From JAMXLO01 sp041487355 (GTDB lineage Bacteria; Pseudomonadota; Alphaproteobacteria; Acetobacterales; Acetobacteraceae): DNA of 27,554 bases. The stretch lies in NCBI GenBank assembly GCA_041487355.1, contig JBGPND010000051.1:1-27554 (forward strand), in the 5' to 3' direction. Every line of letters begins with the position of its first letter. The stretch's first letter is position 1. Positions 1-7,173 of the stretch are shown in pieces. The notes under the pieces were generated by a model, which saw only the letters and a program-made list of their open reading frames with translations, searched no databases and had not been told where the DNA came from. The position numbers were made by a program, and so were the translations under genes.

Positions 1-467
<467 letters not shown>

Positions 468-718
468 ATCTCAGTCCCGGCATCGCTGCCGAGACATCAA
501 CGAACAGACCCGAACTCGTGGTCTGCCCCGGTCACAATGGCTGTCGCCATCATGCGCCGGAACAGCTTCAAAGCGTACTGTAACGCATAAAAAAGATACG
601 CGTCCGAACGCCCCAAAGCCTAACCAACGAAATCCGAGTTGTACTCAAACCCAGACCGCCAGTCCGGCCACTCGATCAGCCCCGTGCTCACGCACGAAAC
701 CCGAGGGCGCCGCCAACG

Positions 719-747
719 TATCCCTTCCTAGCCTATGCAACTGTCAA
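719..747 (-). promoter_or_regulatory. candidate proximal rRNA promoter
   Basis: On the minus strand a perfect TTGACA (747-742) is followed after 17 bases by GGGATA (724-719). This is about 250 bases upstream of the mature 16S 5' end, a usual distance for an rRNA promoter. The -35 is strong and the -10 is poor; alphaproteobacterial -10 elements are often degenerate. Confidence 0.4.
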
Positions 748-836
748 AGACCGAAGCGAAATCACCCATAGCCCCGTACCATACGGGCCTACCGGCTGAC
801 TTGCTCTGATGTGCGCCAAGCCGGCGCAGAACAAGA

Positions 837-865
837 AACCTAGCCTAACCGCAGCGCCGAAGCAA
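837..865 (-). promoter_or_regulatory. candidate distal rRNA promoter
   Basis: On the minus strand a -35-like TTGCTT (865-860) is followed after 17 bases by TAGGTT (842-837). It lies about 370 bases upstream of the 16S 5' end. The TAGGCTAGG string around its -10 recurs in the proximal candidate. The hexamers match a general sigma-70 consensus only partly, so this is tentative. Confidence 0.28.
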
Positions 866-945
866 GAGGCAAATCCACCCGTCCGGCGCGGCGGAACCGG
901 CATGTAGGCGACCTGACCCTGCCGGTCAAGCGGCTTTCCGCACTC

Positions 946-1923
946 TCAGTGATTGAGGCCTTCCCACTGCCGGAACCAGGCAACGAACCGCGGAATCCCC
1001 TCGGCCAGCGATGTCCTCGGCGCGAAACCGGTCAGCGCCGCGATGGCGTCCACCGAGGCGAAGGTCTCCGCCACGTCGGCCGCCGGCCGCGGGGCATCGC
1101 GCAGGATCGCGCAACGCCCCAGCGCCTGCTCGAGCAGGGTGATCAGCGTGCTCACCTGCTCGCTGCGGTGGTTGCCGATGTTCAGCACCCGGGTCGGCAA
1201 CGCCCCATCCGGAGGCCGATCCAGGCACCCGATCACCCCTGCCACGATGTCGTCGATGTAGGTAAAATCCCGCCGCAGCGTGCCGCCGTCATAGACCGTG
1301 ATCGGCTCACCCGCGACGATCGCCTTGGCGAAGCTGTAATACGCCATATCCGGCCGCCCCCAGGGGCCGTAGACGGTGAAGAACCGCAGCCCTGTCTGCG
1401 GTAAGCCGTGCAGATGGGCATAGGCATGGCTCATCAACTCGTCGGCCCGCTTGGTCGCCGCATAGACCGAGACCGGCGTATCAACCCGGTCCGTCTCGCT
1501 GAACGGCAGGCTCCGGTTGGCGCCGTAGACTGAGGAGGAACTCGCATAGACCAGGTGCCGCAGCCCCGGCAGCAGGCGGGCAGCCTCCAACACCACCAGG
1601 TGGCCCATCACATTCGACTGGACATAGGCATAGGGGTCGACCAGCGAGTGCCGCACACCCGCCTGCGCGGCCAGGTGAACAATGACGTCTATGTCCTTGT
1701 TACGGCCCACAAGATCATGGATCGCTTCCCGATCCGCTACGTCCGCGCGGCAGAATTCGAACCCGGCCTTGCCGTCCAACCGTTCGAGCCGGGCCTGCTT
1801 CAGCCGCACGTCGTAGTAGGGATTCAGGTTGTCCACGCCGAGCACTTGCTCGCCGCGTGCCAGCAGCGCCTCGGCGACGTGATAGCCGATGAACCCCGCC
1901 GCACCGGTCAGCAGGATCGTCAC
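946..1923 (-). CDS. NAD-dependent sugar-nucleotide epimerase, UDP-glucuronate 4-epimerase type
   Basis: Extended short-chain dehydrogenase/reductase of 325 aa, the usual length. The N-terminal NAD-binding motif TGAAGFIG is at residues 6-13 and the ribose-binding acid is D31. ASSSSVYG lies near 127-134, and the catalytic Y154-x-x-x-K158 sits in SVYAATK. The GVDNLNPYYDVRLK stretch and the PWGRPDMA segment near 187-194 are typical of UDP-glucuronate 4-epimerases, which make UDP-galacturonate in the cytoplasm for surface polysaccharide. It starts with GTG; the start overlaps the TGA of the gmhA-like gene (GTGA), so the two are translationally coupled. Another 4-epimerase substrate such as UDP-glucose cannot be excluded. 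Confidence 0.85.
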   Translation of the reverse strand: MTILLTGAAGFIGYHVAEALLARGEQVLGVDNLNPYYDVRLKQARLERLDGKAGFEFCRADVADREAIHDLVGRNKDIDVIVHLAAQAGVRHSLVDPYAYVQSNVMGHLVVLEAARLLPGLRHLVYASSSSVYGANRSLPFSETDRVDTPVSVYAATKRADELMSHAYAHLHGLPQTGLRFFTVYGPWGRPDMAYYSFAKAIVAGEPITVYDGGTLRRDFTYIDDIVAGVIGCLDRPPDGALPTRVLNIGNHRSEQVSTLITLLEQALGRCAILRDAPRPAADVAETFASVDAIAALTGFAPRTSLAEGIPRFVAWFRQWEGLNH

Positions 1924-2510
1924 AGCGGACGCGCCACCAGGCGATCCTCGAGCAGTTCAAGTATCGCATGGCCGAGCGCAATGTGGCATTCCTGGATGCG
2001 CGCCGTCTCCTTGTCGGGCACCAGAAGTACATGGTCGCACAGGCTGAGCGCCGGCTCGCCCGCCCCACCGAGCAGGCCCACCGTCACGATGCCCATCTCG
2101 CGCGCCGCTCGCAGCGCCCGCACCACGTTGGCCGAGCGGCCGGAGGTGGTTATGCCGAACAGCACATCGCCGGCGCGCCCGAGCCCGCGCAGCGGCCGCT
2201 CGAACACGTGCTCGTAGCCGTAGTCATTGCCGCCCGCGGTCAGCGCCGCCGCGTCGAGCGTCAGCGCCAGCGCCGGCCACGACGCCCGCTCCACTGAGCC
2301 GCGCAGGCGGATCAGCAGTTCGGTCGCCAGATGCTGGCTGTCCGCCGCCGAGCCGCCATTGCCGCAGAACATCAGCTTGCCGCCGCCCCGCAGGCTGGCC
2401 TCGCAGGCACCCACCACCGCAACAACGGAACCGGCCAAGTCGACCGCGATCTGCCGCTTCAGCTCGGCGGAACGCTGCATCATCGCGGCAAAGCGGCTGG
2501 CTTCATCCAT
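1920..2510 (-). CDS. gmhA: D-sedoheptulose-7-phosphate isomerase (SIS domain)
   Basis: SIS-domain protein of 196 aa, the length of GmhA. It carries the family signature FCGNGGSAADSQHLATEL at about residues 48-65, and GITTSGRSANV near 119-129 forms the sugar-phosphate loop. The metal and catalytic residues known from GmhA (H61, E65, Q172, H180 in E. coli) appear here as H60, E64, Q173 and H181. GmhA converts sedoheptulose 7-phosphate to D-glycero-D-manno-heptose 7-phosphate, the first step of ADP- or GDP-heptose synthesis for lipopolysaccharide, capsule or S-layer glycans. The start is ATG at 2510. The other heptose genes (hldE, gmhB) are not in the window. A DiaA-like role is less likely because the catalytic residues are intact. 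Confidence 0.88.
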   Translation of the reverse strand: MDEASRFAAMMQRSAELKRQIAVDLAGSVVAVVGACEASLRGGGKLMFCGNGGSAADSQHLATELLIRLRGSVERASWPALALTLDAAALTAGGNDYGYEHVFERPLRGLGRAGDVLFGITTSGRSANVVRALRAAREMGIVTVGLLGGAGEPALSLCDHVLLVPDKETARIQECHIALGHAILELLEDRLVARPL

Positions 2511-2520
2511 CGGCGACCGG

Positions 2521-2579
2521 TGGCCTCTGATCAGTGTTCAAGATGCGCCGCTTCTACAACGGATGCTGATCACTGGCCA
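2521..2579. repeat. imperfect inverted repeat upstream of gmhA
   Basis: The arms are 2521-2534 and 2566-2579, each 14 bases, matching at 12 of 14 positions when one is reverse-complemented. The loop is 31 bases. It lies just upstream of the gmhA start and could be an operator or a remnant of the neighbouring REP-like element. Confidence 0.4.
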
Positions 2580-2590
2580 CTGACAAGAGC

Positions 2591-2670
2591 CGTCATGGCC
2601 GGACGTGTTCCGGCCATCCGTCGCGGCACAGATGCTGGTACGGATGGCCGGGACACGCCCGGTCATGACG
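2591..2670. repeat. REP-like long inverted repeat
   Basis: Two 31-base arms (2591-2621 and 2640-2670) are reverse complements at 28 of 31 positions around an 18-base loop. Each arm contains its own smaller palindrome; in the left arm ATGGCCGG and CCGGCCAT flank seven bases. The core CATGGCCGG...CCGGCCAT recurs at 5681-5708 and 20309-20380, so this is a dispersed family. It lies between the NHL gene stop and the gmhA start, where the hairpin could end transcription or stabilise the mRNA. Confidence 0.8.
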
Positions 2671-2680
2671 GTGACGGGAG

Positions 2681-3634
2681 TTAAACTTTCCGGAACTTGT
2701 GCAGCGACCGCAGGTTCTCGGGCCGCGGCTGATCCTTGAAGGTCTGCGGCCAGTTTGTCCACGACACTTCGCCGACATAGAGATCGCCGCGCGAGTCCAC
2801 GGTCAGTCCATGCGGTGCCAGAAACTCGGTCGGGCCCATCCCCGGTCCCAGTCCGCCCAGGCGCGCAATCCGCTTGCCGGTATTGTCGACGATGGTCACC
2901 CGCGGTCCGAGATTCGGCACGTTGCGGCTGACCGGCTGCACCGCGCCCAATTCGCCGATGTAGCAGATCGGACACTTGCCGGGCGGCATGAACAGACCAC
3001 ACGGCCGGTGCAGATTGTTCCACTGCGTCTCGTAGCGCCCGTTGCCGTCGAACACCTGCACGCGATGGTTCTCGCGGTCGGCCACATAGACCCAGCCATC
3101 CGCGTCGCAGGTGATGTTGTGCGCGATGTTGAACTCGCCCGGATCGGTGCCAGGCGCGCCCCACGACAGCAGCAGCTTGCCCTTGGGCGAGAACTTGTGC
3201 ACGCGCGAATTGCCATAGCCATCGGAGACATAGATGTCGCCCTGCGGCGACATCGCGGTATGCGTGCAGCGATGGAACGGTTCGCCGCTCATATAGGGCG
3301 CCGGCTTGCCGGGAATGCCGAGCGTCAGCAGCACCTTGCCGTCCAGCGTGCACTGGCGGACGGTGTGATCGCCGTCGTCGGTCAGCCAGATCGTGTCATC
3401 GGGGGCCATGAACACGCCGTGCGCGCGCGGGAAAACCCCCTCGCCCCAGGAGCGCAGGAAATTGCCGTCGCGGCCGAACACGATCATCGGATGCTCGCCG
3501 CGATTGAACACGTAGACATTGTCGTTCTTGTCCACGCCGACCGAGCCGATTTCCTTGAACGACCAGCCGGGCGGCAGCTTCGCCCAGTTCTCGACCGGCT
3601 CGTAGGTGTAGTCGCCGCTGCCCACCGTCACCAT
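2681..3634 (-). CDS. NHL-repeat beta-propeller protein
   Basis: Protein of 317 aa built from NHL-type repeats. Blades are seen as recurring units such as IGSVGVDKNDNVYVFNRG, GVFMAPDDTIWLTDDGDHTV, AMSPQGDIYVSDGYGNSRVHKF, NITCDADGWVYVADRENHRVQVF and GLTVDSRGDLYVGEVS. Together they suggest a six-bladed propeller, the fold shared with peptidyl-alpha-hydroxyglycine amidating lyase and SMP-30-like lactonases. No signal peptide is visible, so a cytoplasmic location is likely. It follows the lyase gene by 80 bases on the same strand, and GGGGAG precedes the ATG at 3634. Its role is unknown; a lactonase or other hydrolytic step in the same pathway is one possibility. The fold call is firm, the function is not. 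Confidence 0.8.
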   Translation of the reverse strand: MVTVGSGDYTYEPVENWAKLPPGWSFKEIGSVGVDKNDNVYVFNRGEHPMIVFGRDGNFLRSWGEGVFPRAHGVFMAPDDTIWLTDDGDHTVRQCTLDGKVLLTLGIPGKPAPYMSGEPFHRCTHTAMSPQGDIYVSDGYGNSRVHKFSPKGKLLLSWGAPGTDPGEFNIAHNITCDADGWVYVADRENHRVQVFDGNGRYETQWNNLHRPCGLFMPPGKCPICYIGELGAVQPVSRNVPNLGPRVTIVDNTGKRIARLGGLGPGMGPTEFLAPHGLTVDSRGDLYVGEVSWTNWPQTFKDQPRPENLRSLHKFRKV

Positions 3635-3714
3635 CTGTCGTCTCCCCCTTTGCCGCGTATTGCCAGACGCAGCTTGTCACGAAGCCAAGCCGCTCGCCAG
3701 TCTGGCAGCGCCGC

Positions 3715-4596
3715 TCATTCCGCCGCACGCCGCTCCTCCGCGTCGCGGAAGCGCGTGCGCAGCGCATCCCATTCCACCGCGCCGACCCGGTTGAATGCCT
3801 CGCGCACGGTCATGTCGCTGCGCGGCACCGGATGGATGTGGCGTGCCTGCAATTCCGCCAGCACCTCGTCGCAGGCGCCGATCACCGCCTTCAGCAGCAG
3901 CCCCGGCACGATCGCCAGCCGGTACCCCATCTCCTGCGCGCGAAGCAGATCGATCTCCGGCGTCTTGCCGCCGCGCACCACGTTCAGCAGACAAGGGCCC
4001 GCGACAAGCTTCGGCACCGCGGCAAGCTCATCCATCGTCTGCGGCGCCTCGACGAATGCCATGTCGGCGCCGGCGGCCAGCGCCGCGTTCGCACGCGCCA
4101 CCGCCTCGTCCAGTCCCGCCACCGCGCGCGCATCGGTCCGCGCGATGATCATGAAGTCGCTGTCGCGCTTGGCGGCGACCGCGGCGCGGATCTTCGCCAC
4201 ATAGTCCACGCGCGGCACGATCTCCTTGTCGTCGAGATGGCCGCATTTCTTCGGGGACACCTGGTCCTCGATATGGATCGCGGCCACGCCGCGCCGCTCG
4301 TATTCCTGCACGGTGCGGAACACGTTCAGCTCGTTGCCATAGCCGGTGTCCGCATCCGCGATCACCGGCACATCCACGGAGCGCACGATGCGCGCGGCGT
4401 TCTCCACCATCTCGCTCATCGTCAGCAGGCCGAAATCGGGATAGCCGTGCGAGACCGAGGTGCCCGCACCGGTCATGTACACCGCGGCGAAACCCGCCTG
4501 TGCCACCAGCTTCGCTGTCAGCCCGTCATAGGCGCCGGGCGCGATCACCATCGCCTCGCCCCGTAGCAGCGCGCGTAACCCAGTAGCACCGGTCAT
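3715..4596 (-). CDS. isocitrate lyase/PEP mutase-superfamily lyase (copy 1)
   Basis: Protein of 293 aa with the alpha/beta barrel of the isocitrate lyase/PEP mutase superfamily. The Mg-binding segment ADADTGYGN is at 80-88, E110-D111 follow, and the loop KKCGH at 116-120 contains C118. That cysteine loop is characteristic of true lyases (isocitrate, 2-methylisocitrate, 2,3-dimethylmalate lyases), whereas PEP mutases and phosphonopyruvate hydrolases lack it. The product is therefore probably a C-C lyase releasing pyruvate or glyoxylate from a 2-hydroxy or tricarboxylic acid. The start is the ATG at 4596, preceded by GGGAGG; an open frame continues upstream to 4893 but overlaps the divergent gene. 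It is divergent from the HMGL-like gene and likely cotranscribed with the NHL gene. Confidence 0.87.
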   Translation of the reverse strand: MTGATGLRALLRGEAMVIAPGAYDGLTAKLVAQAGFAAVYMTGAGTSVSHGYPDFGLLTMSEMVENAARIVRSVDVPVIADADTGYGNELNVFRTVQEYERRGVAAIHIEDQVSPKKCGHLDDKEIVPRVDYVAKIRAAVAAKRDSDFMIIARTDARAVAGLDEAVARANAALAAGADMAFVEAPQTMDELAAVPKLVAGPCLLNVVRGGKTPEIDLLRAQEMGYRLAIVPGLLLKAVIGACDEVLAELQARHIHPVPRSDMTVREAFNRVGAVEWDALRTRFRDAEERRAAE

Positions 4597-4674
4597 GGCG
4601 ATCCTCCCTTCTGTGTCATGACGCGATGCTAGAATATCCGCGCGATCACTGGAACTGGCGCCCCACATCGCCCC

Positions 4675-4703
4675 TTGGCATCCGCGCCGCGCGGGTATTG
4701 AAT
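4675..4703 (+). promoter_or_regulatory. candidate promoter of the HMGL-PrpD operon
   Basis: TTGGCA at 4675-4680 and TTGAAT at 4698-4703 are 17 bases apart, 27 bases before the ATG of the HMGL-like gene, in the 133-base gap between two divergent genes. The -10 matches the consensus at four of six positions. Tentative. Confidence 0.33.
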
Positions 4704-4729
4704 TGCGCCAAAGACCGAGGAGCGCCACG

Positions 4730-5695
4730 ATGTCCGATTTCCCAAAATTCGTGCAAATCAACGAGGAAGGCCCACGCGAGGGCTTCCAGTTCGAGAAGGG
4801 CCCGATCTCCACGGAGCGCAAGATCGAGCTGATCGACGCCCTGTCGGAGACCGGCCTCAACCACATCCAGGTCGCCTCCTTCGTCAACCCCAACCGCGTG
4901 CCGGGATGGGCGGATGCGGACGAGGTGGTGCAACGCTACAAGCGCAAGCCCGGCATCCACTACACTGCGCTCTGGCTGAACCTGAAGGGACTGCAGCGCG
5001 CGATGGCCACCGAGCGACTGGACATCGAGGGCTCGTTCTCGCTGACCGCGTCGGAAAAATTCCTGGCGCGCAACCAGCAGCGCTCGATGGAAGACAACAT
5101 CCAGCAGGCGCACGAGACCATCCGGCTCTACAAGCAGCACAACATCAAGCTGAAGCGCGCCAGCATCATGGCGGCGTTCGGCTGCAACTTCGAAGGCGAG
5201 ATCCCGCACCAGCGCGTGCTCGACCTGATGCAGCAACTGCTCGATATCGCCGCCGAGCATGGCGTGCAGCCGGAAGTCTTCTCCCTCGCCGACACCATGG
5301 CCTGGGCGACGCCGAAGTCGATCCGGGAGCTGGTCGGCAAGGTGCGTGAACGCTTCCCCGATCTCACCCTGGCGCTGCACCTGCACGACACCCGCGGCAT
5401 GGGCATCGCCAACGCTTATGCCGGCCTGGAGATGGGCATCTCGATTTTCGACTCCACTGTCGCCGGCCTCGGCGGCTGCCCGTTCGCCGCGCACAAGGGT
5501 GCCGCGGGCAATGTCTGCACCGAGGACCTCGTGTTCATGCTGGACGAGATGGGCATCGAGAACGGCATCGACCTCGACAAGCTGATCGAAGTCGCCCAGC
5601 TCGCCGAGGACATCGTCGGCCATCCGCTGCCCGGCTCGGTGAAGATGGGCGGCAGCCTGAAGGCACTGCGCGAGAAAATTCATGGCCGGGCTTGA
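4730..5695 (+). CDS. hydroxymethylglutaryl-CoA lyase-like enzyme
   Basis: Protein of 321 aa of the HMGL-like TIM-barrel family, which splits 3-hydroxy-3-methylglutaryl-CoA or related thioesters into acetyl-CoA and a ketoacid. The N-terminal motif NEEGPREGFQ (11-20) corresponds to NEVGPRDGLQ of the family: the catalytic Arg is kept (R16) but the metal-binding Asp is Glu (E17). LHLHDTRGMG near 222-231 gives the two metal-binding histidines, and GLGGCPFA places the active-site cysteine at C250. The start is the ATG at 4730 behind GAGGAG; a TTG frame opens at 4703 but has no good ribosome site. The last codons and the stop lie inside a REP-like hairpin. Gene order suggests a CoA-thioester cleavage step with the PrpD-like protein. 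The Asp-to-Glu change may mark a subfamily with another substrate. Confidence 0.86.
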   Translation: MSDFPKFVQINEEGPREGFQFEKGPISTERKIELIDALSETGLNHIQVASFVNPNRVPGWADADEVVQRYKRKPGIHYTALWLNLKGLQRAMATERLDIEGSFSLTASEKFLARNQQRSMEDNIQQAHETIRLYKQHNIKLKRASIMAAFGCNFEGEIPHQRVLDLMQQLLDIAAEHGVQPEVFSLADTMAWATPKSIRELVGKVRERFPDLTLALHLHDTRGMGIANAYAGLEMGISIFDSTVAGLGGCPFAAHKGAAGNVCTEDLVFMLDEMGIENGIDLDKLIEVAQLAEDIVGHPLPGSVKMGGSLKALREKIHGRA

Positions 5696-5708
5696 CCCGG
5701 CCATCTGC
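5681..5708. repeat. REP-like hairpin overlapping the HMGL stop codon
   Basis: ATGGCCGGG (5682-5690) and CCCGGCCAT (5696-5704) form a perfect 9-bp stem around the five-base loop CTTGA, whose TGA (5693-5695) is the stop codon of the HMGL-like gene. The 28 bases are identical to 20313-20340. It lies 22 bases before the PrpD-like gene and could modulate readthrough or mRNA stability between the two genes. Confidence 0.85.
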
Positions 5709-5730
5709 ACTGAACAAACGGAGGGACGTC

Positions 5731-7074
5731 ATGTCACTGACAAAGACACTCGGCCAGTTCGTCGCCGACCTGTCGCCGAACCGGCTGCCCGAGGAAGCGG
5801 TGCGCATCGCGCGCCTGGGGTTCATCGACTGCATCGGCACGATGATCGCCGGCCGTCGCGAGGATTGCGTGCGCATCATGAAGCAGGTGCTTGCACCCGC
5901 CGACGGACCCGCGACCCTCACCTTCGGCAAGGAGAAGAGCACCGCGCCCGAAGCTGCCTGGATCAACGGCACCGCGGCGCATGCGCTCGACTACGACGAT
6001 GTGGGATTGCGCGGCCACCCCAGCACGGTGCTGGTGCCGGCGATCCTCGCCGAAGCCGAGGCGCTGGGCTCCACCGGTGCCGACATGATCGTCGCCTACG
6101 TCGCGGGCTACGAGACGTGGGCCGAATTGTTCCGCCGCGACACTGGCCTGCTGCACAAGAAAGGCTGGCATCCCACCGGGCTCTACGGCGCGGTCGGCGC
6201 GGCTGCTGCCTGTGCCAGCCTGCGTCGGCTGGATGCCGACAAGGCTGCGCAGGCGATCGCGCTCGGCGCCTCGCAGAGCTCCGGCCTGATGGCGAATTTC
6301 GGCACCATGACCAAGCCGTTTCACGCCGGCAAGGCGGCGCATGCCGGCATCATGGCAGCACGTCTGGCCGAGGCCGGCTTCACCGCCAGCACCGATGCGC
6401 TGGAGCATCCGCAGGGCTTCCTGCACGCGATCTCGCCCACCGGCACCGAGGATCGCACCAGCGAAGCGAAGCCCGGTGAGACCTGGGCGATCCTCACCCA
6501 GGGGCTGGGGATCAAGAAATACCCCACCTGCTACTGCACCCATCGCGCGATCGACTGCATGCTGGACCTGGTGAACGCCACGCCGGTCAAGGCGGATGAG
6601 GTGAAGAAGATCACCGTCAACATCAGCGACTATTTCGCGACCGTGCTGCGCAACCACCAGCCGGAGACCGGTTTGGCGGCTAAGTTCAGCATGGAATTCG
6701 CCATGGCGAGCGGCATTATTGCGAAACGCGTCGGCCTGCGCGAACTGACCGATGAGTTCGTGCAGCGGCCCGACATACAGGCACTGATGCGCAAGGTCGA
6801 AATCGTCACCACCACCGAATACGATTCCGAAATGCCCGGCGCGGCGCCGCAGGATTCGGTGAAGGTGGAGCTCACTAACGGCAGCACCATCGCCGGCGAA
6901 CCGGTGAAGCGTGCCACCGGCCACGCGTCCCGCCCACTGACCGAGGCACAAATCTACGAGAAGTTCGCCGACTGCCTGGATGCCGGCGCCTCCGACATCC
7001 CGGCCGACGTGCTGTTCAAGCGCCTGTCGGCGATCCAGTCGCTCTCCGCGCGGCAGATCACCGCGCTGCAATAG
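5731..7074 (+). CDS. MmgE/PrpD family dehydratase
   Basis: Protein of 447 aa, the usual length for MmgE/PrpD proteins (2-methylcitrate dehydratase, cis-aconitate decarboxylase, iminodisuccinate epimerase). Recognisable segments are ALDYDDVGLRGHPSTVLVPA near 96-115, GWHPTGLYGAVGAAAACASL near 150-169, the GLMANFGTMTKPFHAGKAAHAG region near 190-208, and KKYPTCYCTHRAIDCM near 262-277. The family acts without cofactors on polycarboxylic acids by removing or adding water or CO2. The start is the ATG at 5731 behind GGAGG; an upstream frame to 5692 reads only the repeat. It follows the HMGL-like gene by 35 bases. PrpD itself would be expected beside prpB/prpC; here a lyase with a KKCGH loop is divergent nearby, so a methylcitrate-like or dimethylmalate-like route is plausible. 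Confidence 0.85.
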   Translation: MSLTKTLGQFVADLSPNRLPEEAVRIARLGFIDCIGTMIAGRREDCVRIMKQVLAPADGPATLTFGKEKSTAPEAAWINGTAAHALDYDDVGLRGHPSTVLVPAILAEAEALGSTGADMIVAYVAGYETWAELFRRDTGLLHKKGWHPTGLYGAVGAAAACASLRRLDADKAAQAIALGASQSSGLMANFGTMTKPFHAGKAAHAGIMAARLAEAGFTASTDALEHPQGFLHAISPTGTEDRTSEAKPGETWAILTQGLGIKKYPTCYCTHRAIDCMLDLVNATPVKADEVKKITVNISDYFATVLRNHQPETGLAAKFSMEFAMASGIIAKRVGLRELTDEFVQRPDIQALMRKVEIVTTTEYDSEMPGAAPQDSVKVELTNGSTIAGEPVKRATGHASRPLTEAQIYEKFADCLDAGASDIPADVLFKRLSAIQSLSARQITALQ

Positions 7075-7103
7075 GGGCCAGACTCGCCTCGCACGACCGG
7101 CCG

Positions 7104-7123
7104 GCGGCGGTTGGACCCGCCGC
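7104..7123. other. short hairpin downstream of the PrpD-like gene
   Basis: GCGGCGG (7104-7110) and CCGCCGC (7117-7123) form a perfect 7-bp stem around TTGGAC. No U-run follows, so it is at best a weak terminator. The loop is also the -35 candidate for the TRAP operon, so promoter and hairpin overlap. Confidence 0.35.
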
Positions 7124-7139
7124 TCGGTTCGGCTACTAT
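7111..7139 (+). promoter_or_regulatory. candidate promoter of the TRAP transporter operon
   Basis: TTGGAC (7111-7116) and TACTAT (7134-7139) are separated by 17 bases and end 34 bases before the dctP-like start, with the ribosome site GGGAGG at 7161-7166 between. This is one of the better sigma-70-type matches in the window. Confidence 0.5.
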
Positions 7140-7173
7140 GTATGATAACGAAAACCTTTAGGGAGGCCGTCAG

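Larger units (their letters stand above)
468..945. other. rRNA leader and upstream gap without genes
   Basis: These 478 bases separate the 16S 5' end from the stop codon of the epimerase gene. I see no convincing coding frame. Going upstream of the rRNA on the minus strand, the stretch should hold the rRNA leader (processing stem and antitermination sequences, none clearly recognisable) and the promoters, for which two candidates are listed separately. The transcript of the upstream gmhA-epimerase pair points into this region. A 7-bp inverted repeat at 896-902 and 920-926 has a 17-base loop and no T-run, so it is a poor terminator candidate. Confidence 0.6.

Noticed and set aside
896..926. 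Inverted repeat ACCGGCA/TGCCGGT as terminator of the gmhA-epimerase operon
   Set aside because: A 17-base loop and no T-run make a functional terminator unlikely.
2699..4204. 501-codon plus-strand open frame opposite the NHL and lyase genes
   Set aside because: Shadow of two real minus-strand genes; no ribosome site or domain.
3715..4596. Phosphonate (PEP mutase) metabolism
   Set aside because: The KKCGH loop with its catalytic cysteine marks a lyase, and no phosphonate genes are nearby.
4597..4893. 99-residue N-terminal extension of the first lyase
   Set aside because: The extension overlaps the divergent HMGL gene, has no family similarity, and a good GGGAGG site precedes the ATG at 4596.
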